From Syntrophorhabdaceae bacterium (GTDB lineage: Bacteria > Desulfobacterota > Syntrophorhabdia > Syntrophorhabdales > Syntrophorhabdaceae): a DNA stretch of 64,000 bases. The stretch spans positions 128,572 to 192,571 of the forward strand of contig JAGOOA010000001.1 in assembly GCA_017992765.1 (NCBI GenBank), in the 5' to 3' direction. This document shows positions 1-9,016 of the stretch, in pieces. The notes under the pieces are model-generated. The model ran no database searches, was not told the DNA's origin, and saw only the letters and a list, made by a program, of their open reading frames with translations. The translations under genes and the position numbers were made by a program. Positions within the stretch are counted from its first letter, which is position 1. The number at the start of each line of letters is the position of its first letter.

Positions 1-219
1 GCGGAGCCACCCCCTCTCGCTCAAGAATTCGCTATAGAATATTATATTATGTTTTTTGGGGCTTGCGTCGCCCCCTCCACGGGCAAAGCCCGCGGAGCCA
101 CCCCCTCTCGCTCAAGAATTCGCTATAGAATATTATATTATGTTTTTTGGGGCTTGCGTCGCCCCCTCCACGGGCAAAGCCCGCGGAGCCACCCCCTCTC
201 GCTCAAGAATTCGCTATAA
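1..219. repeat. 91-bp tandem repeat, about 2.4 copies
   Basis: A 91-base unit starts at 1, recurs at 92 and again at 183, where only about 37 bases match before the sequence diverges. Copies 1 and 2 look identical. Each unit carries an AT-rich stretch and two GC-rich palindromic pieces (GGGGC...GCCCC and GGGC-AAA-GCCC). The left edge lies outside the window, so the copy number is a minimum. The GC-rich part resembles a single related hairpin at about 36410-36441. I see no coding potential. Confidence 0.9.
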
Positions 220-335
220 AGTATTCTGCTCTCCGCTCTCTGCTCCATGCTCTCCGCTGCCTTTCTCCCCTTACGACTCACGGGTGTTCTGCGTTTCACG
301 TTGCCTTTCCCTGTGGATATGGTATATAAACTGTC
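220..335. repeat. Spacer with 7-base degenerate repeats
   Basis: Bases 228-262 read as five consecutive heptamers of the form GCTCTCC, GCTCTCT, GCTCCAT. A stretch of the 'cttacgactcacg' type follows near 278, also found near 5638. The remainder runs to the next gene; a TATATAAA-like stretch near 322-329 might be a -10 element but is not convincing. Confidence 0.6.
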
Positions 336-1535
336 ATGGAAAATCCGAAACTGAGATGGATCGAGGCACATCCGATCGTCCAGGACGGCAAAGAACTGAT
401 ACTGCTCAGGGACACGGAAGGGATAACGGAGCATGCATTCATTGTACAGAAAGAAGTGGCCTTCATAATCTCCCTCATGGACGGAACAAGGGCCCTCAGG
501 GATATTCAGGCAGAGTATATGCGGGTTTCCGGAGAACTGATCTACCTGGAAGATATACAGGGGCTTGTCGATGCCCTTGATTCCCACCTCCTCCTTTTCA
601 ATGAGCATTACGCGGATTGCCTCGCGCGGATGCGCGAGGAATACGCAAAGACCCCGGTAAGGGAGCCGTTTCTTGCCGGCAAGAGCTATGCGGCGAACAG
701 GATGGACCTTATCGCGTTCCTCGACGAGATGTTCAAGGGCACTGACGGCGGAAGCTATAAAGGCAGGGAGATAACCGGCATCCTCGCCCCTCACATAGAT
801 TATCCGAGAGGCCTGGAGGTCTACAGGGAGACCTACAGGCACCTCAGGTCTGTTGAAAAACCCCTCATCATTGTCCTGGGGACATGCCATCGACCCACAG
901 ACAGGATCTGGTGCATATCGGTGAAGGATTTTTCAACACCCCTTGATGTTATCCCCCACCCCGAGGGGCTGTGCAGCTTGATCCGCGAAAATGACGTTCT
1001 GAAACGATATATCGATGAGTGGCCGCACAGGAACGAGCATTCCATTGAGCTTCAGCTCCCCCTGATACAGTTCATGATGAACAATGATTTCGAGATGCTC
1101 CCCATCCTCACCGGCTCCATGCAGGAATACATAGAAGGCGAAAAAGGCATAGACGATGGAGAGATCGCCGCCATCGTGGAGAATTTCAGGGCAGTCCTTC
1201 AGGACTACGGCAGGCCATATGTCATTATTTCCGGCGCCGACCTCGCGCACATCGGTGCGCAATTCGGGGACCAATACGCCCTTGACATTGGTACCCTTGC
1301 CGTTTCAAAAGGAAAGGATGAGGCAATGCTCGGTTCCGTGAGCAACGTGGATCCGAAAGGATTTTTCGAGACGATAAGGACAGAGGGGGATTCGAGGAGG
1401 ATATGCGGCCTCACGCCGATCTTCTTCCAGCTCTGCCTGCTTAAGGACAGCGCCTGCGACGTAGTCAGCTATCAACAATGGACCGACGGAAAATCCTCGG
1501 TCAGCTTCGCAGGGGGGGTGTTCTATAAAGCATAA
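336..1535 (+). CDS. AmmeMemoRadiSam system protein B (Memo family)
   Basis: Protein of 399 residues. Residues about 148-399 form a Memo-like domain, recognised by APHIDYPRG (near 151), GTCHRP (near 182), HSIELQLPLIQ (near 235) and SGADLAHIG (near 310). Memo proteins are dioxygenase-fold proteins of uncertain chemistry, often linked to an AMMECR1 protein and a radical SAM enzyme; neither partner is visible here. The N-terminal 130 residues are an extra domain resembling a PqqD-like winged helix (my inference). The Cys found in the human MEMO1 metal site appears as Ala in DLAHIG. The first ATG is used; there is no clear Shine-Dalgarno. It stands alone, followed by a repeat-rich spacer. Confidence 0.8.
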   Translation: MENPKLRWIEAHPIVQDGKELILLRDTEGITEHAFIVQKEVAFIISLMDGTRALRDIQAEYMRVSGELIYLEDIQGLVDALDSHLLLFNEHYADCLARMREEYAKTPVREPFLAGKSYAANRMDLIAFLDEMFKGTDGGSYKGREITGILAPHIDYPRGLEVYRETYRHLRSVEKPLIIVLGTCHRPTDRIWCISVKDFSTPLDVIPHPEGLCSLIRENDVLKRYIDEWPHRNEHSIELQLPLIQFMMNNDFEMLPILTGSMQEYIEGEKGIDDGEIAAIVENFRAVLQDYGRPYVIISGADLAHIGAQFGDQYALDIGTLAVSKGKDEAMLGSVSNVDPKGFFETIRTEGDSRRICGLTPIFFQLCLLKDSACDVVSYQQWTDGKSSVSFAGGVFYKA

Positions 1536-1758
1536 GCGATCAGCTATCAGCAGTCAGCTTTCAGCTGAATAGTAAAAGGTGAAAGGTAAATCAGCTATCA
1601 GCAGTCAGCACACAGCTGTCAGCTGAAACAAAAAGAGTTTTATGCTGAAAGCTGATCGCTGATAGCTAAAAAGCTGTCAGTATCGAGTGGCCGGCATCTG
1701 CTTTTTTCGAACCTTGAACGTTGAACATAGAACGTTGAACAGTCTTTAGGGGTGGGAT
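1536..1758. repeat. Spacer of heptameric repeats in inverted arms
   Basis: Bases 1535-1565 and 1591-1625 are built from variants of AGCTATC/AGCAGTC/AGCTTTC. Bases 1644-1667 hold the inverse (GCTGAAA, GCTGATC, GCTGATA), so the arms could pair. A different family lies inside (GTAAAAG, GTGAAAG, 1572-1588), and a third at 1714-1740 (GAACGTT, GAACATA). A GGGGTGG Shine-Dalgarno-like run near 1749-1755 precedes cysK. Confidence 0.8.
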
Positions 1759-2712
1759 ATGAAGAGGATCTATGAGGACAACTCCTATTCGATCGGGAGG
1801 ACGCCCCTTGTGCGGCTCAATAAGGTGACCGGAGGCGCAAGGGCAACCGTCCTTGCCAAGATCGAAGGCAGGAACCCTGCCTATTCGGTGAAATGCCGCG
1901 TAGGCGCAGCAATGATCTGGGATGCCGAAAAGACTGGCAGGCTCAAGGCAGGCATGGAGATCATCGAGCCCACATCGGGGAACACCGGGATCGCACTCGC
2001 ATTCGTCGCCGCGGCGCGGGGCTACAAGATCACCCTTACCATGCCCGAGACGATGAGCATCGAACGCCGCAAGGTCTTAAAGGCCCTCGGCGCCGATATC
2101 ATTCTCACCGAGGGATCGAAGGGCATGAAGGGCGCAATCGATAAGGCCGAGGCGACGGCAATGGGCGATCCGTCGCGATACTTCCTCCCGCAGCAGTTTG
2201 AAAACCCCGCAAACCCGGCCATCCATGAGGCAACGACGGCGGTGGAGATATGGGACGATACGGAAGGGAAGATGGACATACTGGTCTGTGGCGTCGGCAC
2301 GGGCGGAACAATAACCGGGATAAGCCGCTATTTCAAGAAGGCCAGGGGCAAGGAGATCATCTCCGTTGCCGTGGAGCCGGTCCATTCACCGATACTCACC
2401 CAGACGAGAAACGGCGAGGAGCTGAAGCCGGGCCCCCACGTGATCCAGGGCATCGGCGCCGGCTTTGTGCCGAAGGTGCTTGACCTCTCTCTCATCGACA
2501 GGATCGAGACCGTAAGCAACGACGAGGCCATGGAAATGGCGCGCCGCCTGGCACGGGAAGAAGGCATCTTAAGCGGCATATCCTGCGGCGCTGCAGCGCA
2601 CGCGGCAACACGAATTGCCCATGAGCCGGAAAACGCAGGGAAGACGATCGTCGTCATCCTGCCGGATGCGGGGGAGCGCTATCTTTCCACGGAGCTGTTT
2701 GAACTCAGGTAA
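1759..2712 (+). CDS. cysK: Cysteine synthase (O-acetylserine sulfhydrylase)
   Basis: PLP enzyme of 317 residues that makes L-cysteine from O-acetylserine and sulfide in the cytoplasm. The PLP lysine is K45 in NPAYSVKCR. The substrate loop TSGNTG is at 72-77 and the phosphate-binding GTGGTITG at 180-187; SGISCGAA near 273 is also typical. Length matches CysK/CysM; CysK is preferred from the overall pattern. Most CysK proteins have SVKDR where this has SVKCR. It lies 7 bases before mnmA, so the two are probably co-transcribed, which pairs sulfur assimilation with tRNA thiolation. Confidence 0.92.
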   Translation: MKRIYEDNSYSIGRTPLVRLNKVTGGARATVLAKIEGRNPAYSVKCRVGAAMIWDAEKTGRLKAGMEIIEPTSGNTGIALAFVAAARGYKITLTMPETMSIERRKVLKALGADIILTEGSKGMKGAIDKAEATAMGDPSRYFLPQQFENPANPAIHEATTAVEIWDDTEGKMDILVCGVGTGGTITGISRYFKKARGKEIISVAVEPVHSPILTQTRNGEELKPGPHVIQGIGAGFVPKVLDLSLIDRIETVSNDEAMEMARRLAREEGILSGISCGAAAHAATRIAHEPENAGKTIVVILPDAGERYLSTELFELR

Positions 2713-2719
2713 GAACAGA

Positions 2720-3835
2720 ATGACCAGGACGGGACAAAAAATAGTCGCGGTAGGCATGAGCGGCGGGGTTGACTCTACGATGGCGGCCCTTCTCCTGCAA
2801 AGGCAGGGGCACGCAGTAGTGGGCCTGACGATGAAGATCTGGGACGATTCCGTGCAGCGTGCGACGACAAAAAGCGGGTGCTACGGCCCCGGTCAGGCAC
2901 ACAGCATAGCCGGCGCTCAGGCAACCGCCTTACAATTGGGGATTGAACACCATGTAATCGACCTCGGCGATGAGTTCCGGGAGACGGTCGTTGAATATTT
3001 CCGCAGGGAGTACATAAACGGAAAGACGCCAAATCCTTGCGTGACATGCAATTCGATGATCAAGTTCGGGGCGCTCCTTGAAAAGGCCGCGAAAAGCGGG
3101 ATCCTATTCGACCTTTTCGCAACAGGCCACTATGCAAGAATTGCCTATGATCCTGTTGAGCGCAGATACCTTTTGAAGCGCGGCATCGATAAGGCGAAAG
3201 ACCAGTCCTATTTTCTTTACAGGCTCTCGCAGCGGCAGCTTGAAAAGATCATCTTTCCCCTCGGTGATTACCGCAAGGACGAGATAATGGCCATCGCCCG
3301 GGAGGCGGGATTTACGGAGCATCTGGAAAAACCGGAAAGCCAGGATTTCCTGGAATGGGATGATTACGGCGTTCTCCTCGGCGGCAAGGGAAGGCCGGGC
3401 GATATAGTGGATGAAGCGGGCAACGTGATCGGCAAACATATCGGCGTCGGCCGCTATACCGTGGGACAGCGCAAGCTGCTCAACCTCGCGGGCATGAAGG
3501 AGCCCTTCTATGTCCTGAGCGTAGACGCCGGGCACAACGAGATCACTGCAGGGCCAAAAGGCTCTCTTCGCCGCACGGGGCTTGTTGCCGGAGACCTTCA
3601 TTGGATACTCCCGTTCGCCGCCCTGCGGGGCGAACGGCTCCAGGCGCAGATACGCTACAGGAGCACGCCTGCTCAGTGCACCCTCTACCCGGAAGGAGAT
3701 GGAACGGTCAGGGTTGAATTTGTTAAGCCCCAGGAGGCGATCGCCCCGGGCCAGTCGATCGTCTTTTACTCCGGTGACACGGTGGCAGGCGGCGGCATCA
3801 TACAAAAGTCCTTAAACGATAAAAGGGACGATTAA
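2720..3835 (+). CDS. mnmA: tRNA-specific 2-thiouridylase MnmA
   Basis: 371 residues from ATG 2720; the frame is open further upstream inside cysK, but family homology starts here. MnmA adds sulfur to U34 of Lys, Glu and Gln tRNAs. The PP-loop GMSGGVDST is at 12-20, ATGHYARI near 134 and KDQSYFLYRL near 160. The first catalytic region reads NPCVTCN (C107, C110), a CxxC form. The second catalytic Cys usually found in a '-ICFI-' motif is missing: the site reads PESQDFLEWDD (206-215). An extra Cys sits in SGCYGPG (C54). This is a recognisable variant subfamily rather than a broken gene. A possible iron-sulfur mode is inference. Confidence 0.9.
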   Translation: MTRTGQKIVAVGMSGGVDSTMAALLLQRQGHAVVGLTMKIWDDSVQRATTKSGCYGPGQAHSIAGAQATALQLGIEHHVIDLGDEFRETVVEYFRREYINGKTPNPCVTCNSMIKFGALLEKAAKSGILFDLFATGHYARIAYDPVERRYLLKRGIDKAKDQSYFLYRLSQRQLEKIIFPLGDYRKDEIMAIAREAGFTEHLEKPESQDFLEWDDYGVLLGGKGRPGDIVDEAGNVIGKHIGVGRYTVGQRKLLNLAGMKEPFYVLSVDAGHNEITAGPKGSLRRTGLVAGDLHWILPFAALRGERLQAQIRYRSTPAQCTLYPEGDGTVRVEFVKPQEAIAPGQSIVFYSGDTVAGGGIIQKSLNDKRDD

Positions 3836-3870
3836 ACGAGATGTGACCCTATCGGGGAGAGGCGGGAACT

Positions 3871-4698
3871 ATGAGTAGTTACGAATTTGCAGAAAAGACT
3901 GTGGAGATACTGCGTGAGGTCAGGAGGCGCAAGCCGCTGGTGCATCACATAACCAATTTCGTCGTAATGAACAGTACGGCGAATGCGACGCTTGCCGTCG
4001 GGGCATCGCCGATCATGGCCCATGCACACGAAGAGATGGAGGCCATGGCGGCGTTCGCCGATGCCCTGAACCTGAACATCGGGACGCTGACCCCTTATTG
4101 GGTGGATTCCATGATCCTGGCGGGAAAGGCCGCGGGCAAGCGGGGCATCCCTATCATATTGGACCCCGTCGGTTCCGGCGCGACCCCATTGCGGACGGAG
4201 GCTGCCAGGAGGATCCTGGAAGAGGTGCCCGTAACGGTGATACGGGGCAACGCATCGGAGGTGATGTCCTTGCTTTCCGTCGCCAAGGATGTCAGGATCA
4301 GGGGGGTCGATTCCCTCGAGACGGTTGACGCGGTGCGCGATGGCGCACACGCTCTGGCGAGGGAGTTGAAAAAGGTGATCGCCGTTACCGGCGAGATCGA
4401 CTTCATTACAAATGGAGAAAAGGCCATAGAGGTCCATAACGGGCATCCCATGTTCGGGCTCGTCACCGGGACGGGGTGCGCTGCGACAACGGTGATATCA
4501 TGCTTCTGCGCAGTCGAGCCCGATCCCCTTGTTGCGACGGCATGCGCCCTCGGATATTACGGGCTCGCAGGCGAAGAGGCGGCCCGCGCATCAAAGGGGC
4601 CGGGGAGCTTCCAGGTGGCGCTCTACGACGCGCTGCATGGCCTGTCCGAAGAGGCGATGATGGAAAGACTGAGGATCAGAATAGCTCATGGCTCATAG
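3871..4698 (+). CDS. thiM: Hydroxyethylthiazole kinase
   Basis: 275 residues. Phosphorylates 4-methyl-5-(2-hydroxyethyl)thiazole for thiamine salvage. Family signatures are HHITNFVVMN near the N-terminus, ASPIMAHAHEEM, LDPVGSGATPLR in the middle and GTGCAATTVIS with the active-site Cys near 205. A GGGGAGAGGCGGG run lies about 10 bases before ATG 3871. It is 36 bases after mnmA and about 180 before thiE. No TPP riboswitch is recognisable in the 36-base gap, and thiD is absent from the window. Confidence 0.93.
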   Translation: MSSYEFAEKTVEILREVRRRKPLVHHITNFVVMNSTANATLAVGASPIMAHAHEEMEAMAAFADALNLNIGTLTPYWVDSMILAGKAAGKRGIPIILDPVGSGATPLRTEAARRILEEVPVTVIRGNASEVMSLLSVAKDVRIRGVDSLETVDAVRDGAHALARELKKVIAVTGEIDFITNGEKAIEVHNGHPMFGLVTGTGCAATTVISCFCAVEPDPLVATACALGYYGLAGEEAARASKGPGSFQVALYDALHGLSEEAMMERLRIRIAHGS

Positions 4699-4878
4699 CA
4701 AATCGTATATCGTAGTTCGTATATCGTATATCGAAATACCCGGAAAACCATGAGGCGTTGGGAGATAAGGGATGATGAACGGGAAGCTACTATATACGAT
4801 ATACTATATACTATATACGACATACTGTTAGCTGTTTGCTGACGGCTGATGGCTGAAAGCTTGTATTGATTTTTTAAA
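4699..4878. repeat. Spacer of two heptameric repeat families
   Basis: Bases 4702-4737 consist of ATCGTAT/ATCGTAG/TTCGTAT units. The inverse family (ACGATAT, ACTATAT) is at 4788-4822, so the arms can form a long hairpin around a 50-base loop. The second family (GCTGTTT, GCTGACG, GCTGATG, GCTGAAA) follows at 4829-4859 just before thiE. No gene is visible. Confidence 0.8.
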
Positions 4879-5520
4879 ATGAAGAAACCGACTCTAAATG
4901 ATTACCGGTTGTATCTCGTGACCGATCCCCGCCTGCACAGGGGGTATACCGTGCTGGAGCAGGTGGGGCTTGCCCTTCGGGGCGGCGTAAAGATCATCCA
5001 GTTGAGAGAGAAGGAGATGCCCGCGCCTGATTACATAAGACTCGCCTCAGAGGCACTGAAGCTGACCCGCCCCCACGGCTCCTTCCTGATCATCAATGAT
5101 TCGGTGGAAGTGGCCAAGGCAACAGGCGCGGACGGGCTACACCTTGGACAGGAAGATGCGCCCGTTGCTGAAGCCCGCAAAATACTGGGACAGGATATCA
5201 TTATTGGCATCTCTGTAAAAACAGTGGGGGAAGCCGTCCGGGCGGAAAAAGACGGCGCCGATTACCTCGCCGTGAGCGGCGTGTTCCCTACCAGCACAAA
5301 AAAAGACCTTGGGCATTATCCAGGCCTTGACGGGGTCAGGCAGATACGGCAAAACACCCGCCTCCCCGTTATCGGGATCGGGGGGATCAACCCTGGCAAT
5401 TGCCGCAGCGTCATCGAGGCCGGGGCGCACGGCGTTGCGGTCGTGACGGCCATTACCATGTCGGAGGATATTCCAGGCACCTGCCGGGCGTTTCTCGAAC
5501 TGATAGCGAAACACCCGTGA
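4879..5520 (+). CDS. thiE: Thiamine-phosphate synthase
   Basis: 213 residues, TIM barrel. Joins HMP-pyrophosphate to thiazole phosphate to make thiamine monophosphate. Motifs in order: LYLVTDP (12-18), IQLREKEM near 40, LIINDSVEVAKATGADGLHLGQ near 75, GISVKTVGEA near 112, GVFPTSTKKD near 135 and GIGGI near 170. Length is normal. With thiM it gives the salvage half of the thiamine pathway. There is no clear Shine-Dalgarno before ATG 4879. Confidence 0.93.
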   Translation: MKKPTLNDYRLYLVTDPRLHRGYTVLEQVGLALRGGVKIIQLREKEMPAPDYIRLASEALKLTRPHGSFLIINDSVEVAKATGADGLHLGQEDAPVAEARKILGQDIIIGISVKTVGEAVRAEKDGADYLAVSGVFPTSTKKDLGHYPGLDGVRQIRQNTRLPVIGIGGINPGNCRSVIEAGAHGVAVVTAITMSEDIPGTCRAFLELIAKHP

Positions 5521-5686
5521 GGCGTGAATCGTAAGTCGTAAGAGGATATGAAACATGTAAAATGTGAAAGGCGAAAAGTAAAAGGTAAGAGACAAAGCGC
5601 AGCGGACGTCCCTCATCCCTCGGTCCTTATCCCTCGCCTTACGACTCACGGCCTTCTCGATATGCGACCTACGATATACGGTCTTA
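5521..5686. repeat. Repeat-rich spacer between thiE and tRNA-Pro
   Basis: Several 7-base-period families occur in sequence. GTAAGTC-like units lie near 5530, and GTGAAAG, GCGAAAA, GTAAAAG and GTAAGAG at about 5563-5590. The inverse type (CTTACGACTCACG) is near 5638 and a CGATATGCGACC/ACGATATACGG stretch at 5657-5681. No gene is seen. Confidence 0.65.
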
Positions 5687-5765
5687 TGGTCGGGATGACT
5701 GGATTTGAACCAGCGGCCTCTTGCTCCCGAAGCAAGCGCTCTACACCATGCTGAGCTACATCCCG
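5687..5765 (-). tRNA. tRNA-Pro (anticodon CGG), CCA encoded
   Basis: On the minus strand the cloverleaf closes fully. The acceptor CGGGATG pairs with CATCCCG, the D stem is GCTC/GAGC, and the anticodon stem CTTGC/GCAAG encloses loop TTCGGGA (anticodon CGG). The T arm has loop TTCAAAT. The discriminator is A and the 3' CCA is encoded. Length is 79 including CCA. The first base C1 with G72 pairing is characteristic of bacterial tRNA-Pro. Confidence 0.95.
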
Positions 5766-5858
5766 TGACCATTAAGATAGCAGACAAATCGGAAAAATTC
5801 CATTGATTTTTAACGGCAGACATGATACTTATTCACACTTTTCCCAAGGAGGTTGACG

Positions 5859-7235
5859 ATGCCGGGGACAAAACCCATCCGCATTACGGACCTGACGCTG
5901 AGAGACGGCCACCAGTCGCTCTTTGCGACGAGGATGACCACCGACGATATGCTCCCCATAGCCGCCGCAATGGACGGCATCGGCTTCTACTCTATGGAGG
6001 TATGGGGCGGCGCGACGTTCGATGTAATGACAAGGTTCCTGAACGAAGATCCATGGGAAAGGGTCAGGCGCCTCAGGAAAAAGATGCCCAATACAAAGCT
6101 GCAGATGCTCCTGCGCGGCCAGAACCTCGTGGGATACAGGAATTATGCCGATGACGTCGTCGACGCATTCGTCGAGAAGGCAGCCGAGGTGGGCATCGAT
6201 ATCTTTAGGGTCTTCGACGCGCTTAACGATGAGCGGAACTTCATCGCCGCGTTCAAGGCGATCAGGAAATGCGGCAAGCACATCCAGGGGGCGATCTCAT
6301 ACTCCCTGACAGAGAAAAGGCTCGGCGGGCCGATCTTCAACATAGACTACTATATAGGCAAGGCAAAGAAGATCGAGGACATGGGCGCCGACTCGCTCTG
6401 CATAAAGGATATGGCGGGGATCATCTCTCCCTATGACGCCTTCGAGCTGATCTCTCAGCTGAAGGCGAACCTCACGATCCCCATACACCTCCACACACAC
6501 TACACGAGCGGAATGGCCTCCATGTCTTTGCTGAAGGCAATCGAGGCGGGCGCGGACGGGATCGATACCTGCCTGGCCCCTTTCGCGCTCAGGTCCTCTC
6601 ACTGCGCGGTGGAGCCTTTCGTCGTAACCCTTAAGGGGACGCCCCAGGACCCGGGGTTTGATCTCGGGAAGATAGCCGAGATCGACGGTTACCTCGAGAC
6701 CATAATCCCCAAATATATGTCTTTTGCAGACACGACAAAGTTCTCCGTCATCGACATCGGCGTGCTGATGCACCAGATACCGGGAGGTATGATAAGCAAC
6801 CTCGTAAGCCAGCTCAAACAGGCAAAGGCGATCCACAGGCTGAAAGATGTCTACGAGGAGATACCGTCAACGCGAAAAGACATGGGGTTTCCGCCGCTCG
6901 TTACCCCTACGAGCCAGATCGTCGGCGTCCAGTCAGTCTTCAATGTCGTCGCGGGCCGCTATAAGATGATATCGAACGAGGTGAAAGACTACTTTTACGG
7001 GCTGTACGGGAAGCCTCCGGCGCCGGTAAGCGATGAAATAATGCAGAAGGCACTGAAAGGCTACGCAAAGGGACATACGCCGATCGAAACAAGGCCCGGC
7101 GACATCATCGAACCCGAGCTTCCCGGTGCGCGGGAGGCGCTGCAAGGCATCACAGACGATATGGGCGATATCCTGATCTATGCACTCTACCCCATGACAG
7201 GGCTGGAGTTCCTGAAGAAGAAGTATAACGTATAG
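5859..7235 (+). CDS. Pyruvate/oxaloacetate carboxyltransferase (OadA/PycB/5S type)
   Basis: 458 residues from ATG 5859, chosen because AAGGAGG (5846-5852) sits 6 bases before it; an in-frame TTG at 5853 abuts the Shine-Dalgarno. The HMGL-like TIM barrel shows DLTLRDGHQSLFATRM at the N-terminus (metal-binding Asp), LLRGQN, CIKDMAG (carbamylated-Lys region) and HLHTHYTSG (metal His). A PycB-type C-terminal domain follows. There is no biotinyl domain, so a separate biotin carrier is needed. It could be oxaloacetate decarboxylase alpha, pyruvate carboxylase B or transcarboxylase 5S; context does not decide. It is followed 14 bases later by the HolA-like gene. Confidence 0.85.
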   Translation: MPGTKPIRITDLTLRDGHQSLFATRMTTDDMLPIAAAMDGIGFYSMEVWGGATFDVMTRFLNEDPWERVRRLRKKMPNTKLQMLLRGQNLVGYRNYADDVVDAFVEKAAEVGIDIFRVFDALNDERNFIAAFKAIRKCGKHIQGAISYSLTEKRLGGPIFNIDYYIGKAKKIEDMGADSLCIKDMAGIISPYDAFELISQLKANLTIPIHLHTHYTSGMASMSLLKAIEAGADGIDTCLAPFALRSSHCAVEPFVVTLKGTPQDPGFDLGKIAEIDGYLETIIPKYMSFADTTKFSVIDIGVLMHQIPGGMISNLVSQLKQAKAIHRLKDVYEEIPSTRKDMGFPPLVTPTSQIVGVQSVFNVVAGRYKMISNEVKDYFYGLYGKPPAPVSDEIMQKALKGYAKGHTPIETRPGDIIEPELPGAREALQGITDDMGDILIYALYPMTGLEFLKKKYNV

Positions 7236-7249
7236 CAATCTGGCAACAC

Positions 7250-8212
7250 ATGAACAAACTCACCATAGCGGTCGGATCGAAAGACAATGTCCTTGAAGAT
7301 ATTCATGCCCTCGCAAAACGCTTCGTCAATGAACCTGAGCTGGTAATTGTTGCAGGGAAGGATGCGAGAAAGGCCATTATCGAACACGCGTCCAACCTGT
7401 TTCCCAACCCCCGCCGCGTTCTCGCGATCATTGATCCCGACAAGAGCTGCGTTGAAGAGCTTAAGGGACAGCTCGACGTCCTGAAAGAAAAGATCTTTGT
7501 GATCCTCTATTCGACCGGCAAGGCACCTGACCTCCATACGGCCACCGGGGGCGACCTGGTTGTGCTCGAGCAGGACAAGGAAAAGCGCATCCGGGAACAG
7601 GTCCTCAGCGTTGTGAGGTCCTACGGAAAGACGATGTCAAAAGAAGGCTTCGATCTTTTAAAAGAGAGGATCAGGGACGAGTCGATCCTTGGATCCGAGC
7701 TCCTTAAGCTTGTTCATTATGTAGGGAAAAGGAAGGAGATAGGGTCGAAGGACGTCCGCGCCATTGTCACGCAGACACACGAGGAGAGCTTCCTGAGGCT
7801 TTTTGAGGCCTTTGCGGCGCTCGACAGGCAGAAGATGATCGGCATCTTCGAAAACCTCCTTGAGAACGGTGAAGACATCCTCGCCATTCAGAGCTACCTC
7901 GTCAACCAGATACGGCTTTTGCTCCAGGCAAAGGACATGGAAGAGGTCTTTAGCGCAGGACAGGGGTTCCCATCTTTCAAGAAAACCTTTCTCAAGTGGA
8001 AGGAGGGGCTCGATCTTGAATCCTCGGAACAGAAGCGCTACCTCCCCTACAAACATCCTTATTATGCCTTCCAGCTTTCGCAAACAAGCCGGAAGATGTC
8101 TGCAAGGGATCTTATTTCCTTTCTCGATATGCTTGCGGGCTTTGACGTGAACGTAAAGAGGGGCACCAGGTACGACCGTACCCACCTCGAGTATGGCCTC
8201 CTGAGGAAATAG
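7250..8212 (+). CDS. holA: DNA polymerase III delta subunit-like (HolA)
   Basis: 320 residues, divergent. The three-domain architecture fits the clamp-loader delta subunit. The N-terminal part resembles a RecA-like fold with little motif conservation. The C-terminal half is more typical: SELLKLVHYVGKRKEIGSKD (about 150-169), then AFAALDRQKMIGIFENLLENGED, then QIRLLLQAKDMEE. It would open the beta clamp with gamma/tau and delta-prime. The stop codon TAG directly abuts the ATG of the next gene. Assignment rests on the C-terminal helices; without them I would call it hypothetical. Confidence 0.72.
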   Translation: MNKLTIAVGSKDNVLEDIHALAKRFVNEPELVIVAGKDARKAIIEHASNLFPNPRRVLAIIDPDKSCVEELKGQLDVLKEKIFVILYSTGKAPDLHTATGGDLVVLEQDKEKRIREQVLSVVRSYGKTMSKEGFDLLKERIRDESILGSELLKLVHYVGKRKEIGSKDVRAIVTQTHEESFLRLFEAFAALDRQKMIGIFENLLENGEDILAIQSYLVNQIRLLLQAKDMEEVFSAGQGFPSFKKTFLKWKEGLDLESSEQKRYLPYKHPYYAFQLSQTSRKMSARDLISFLDMLAGFDVNVKRGTRYDRTHLEYGLLRK

Positions 8213-9016
8213 ATGATACACATCGTACTTTTCGTTCTCACTATTGCCTCGACGGTCTTTGTAGGGGGAGTATTATACAGCGTCGCCGTTATGTCGATAC
8301 TGCTCGCCCATGAGATGGGCCACTATTGTATGAGCAGGCGGTATGGCATCCCCGCTACGCTTCCCTATTTTATTCCCTTTCCGCTCTCTCCGTTCGGCAC
8401 TTTCGGCGCGATCATCAAGATGAAAGGCGCTATGGCCGACAAAAGGGCTCTCTTCGATATCGGCATCGCGGGGCCGCTGTCAGGCTTTGTCATTGCCATA
8501 CCTTTTATCGTCGTCGGGATCAAATTGTCGCACGTTCAGCCCGTGCCGGAAAACATGTCATACCTGCAGCTCGGAGACCCGCTGCTGTTCAAGATCCTGC
8601 AGGAGATCCTCATAGGGGACATCCCCGGGGGCCACGACCTCGTGCTTCATCCCTGCGCCTATGCCGGATGGGTAGGGCTCTTTGTCACGGCGCTCAACCT
8701 TCTGCCCGTCGGGCAGCTCGACGGCGGACATGTTGCCTATGCGCTTTTCGGCGAGCGGAGCAAATGGATCTTCGGGGCATCGATCGTGCTGCTTGGCGTG
8801 CTTGCAGCCTTTTATAACCCAGGCTGGCTGACCCTTGTGGTCATCCTCCTCATCTTCGGCATGCGCCACCCGCACCCCATAGACACGGAAACGGAGCTCG
8901 ATGCAAAGAGAAAGGTTCTGGCCTTTATCATACTGGTCATATTTATCCTCTCCTTTACCCCGTCGCCGTTCCCGGGATTGAACATATCGACGACACAGGA
9001 AGGGGTCTTGACATGA
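8213..9016 (+). CDS. Site-2 protease family (M50) membrane metalloprotease
   Basis: 267 residues with about six hydrophobic segments. The zinc motif HEMGH (in LLAHEMGHY, near 31) and the distal LLPVGQLDGGHV (near 162) mark an intramembrane S2P protease; the Asp of LDGG is the third zinc ligand. There is no PDZ domain, so it is the short type common in bacteria. It starts one base after holA and overlaps the next gene by ATGA at 9013-9016, so the three genes are translationally coupled. Substrate unknown. Confidence 0.85.
   Translation: MIHIVLFVLTIASTVFVGGVLYSVAVMSILLAHEMGHYCMSRRYGIPATLPYFIPFPLSPFGTFGAIIKMKGAMADKRALFDIGIAGPLSGFVIAIPFIVVGIKLSHVQPVPENMSYLQLGDPLLFKILQEILIGDIPGGHDLVLHPCAYAGWVGLFVTALNLLPVGQLDGGHVAYALFGERSKWIFGASIVLLGVLAAFYNPGWLTLVVILLIFGMRHPHPIDTETELDAKRKVLAFIILVIFILSFTPSPFPGLNISTTQEGVLT

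Noticed and set aside
1-219. CRISPR array
   Set aside because: The repeats are contiguous 91-base units without spacers.
3836-3870. TPP riboswitch before thiM
   Set aside because: The gap is only 35 bases and lacks the conserved TPP core.
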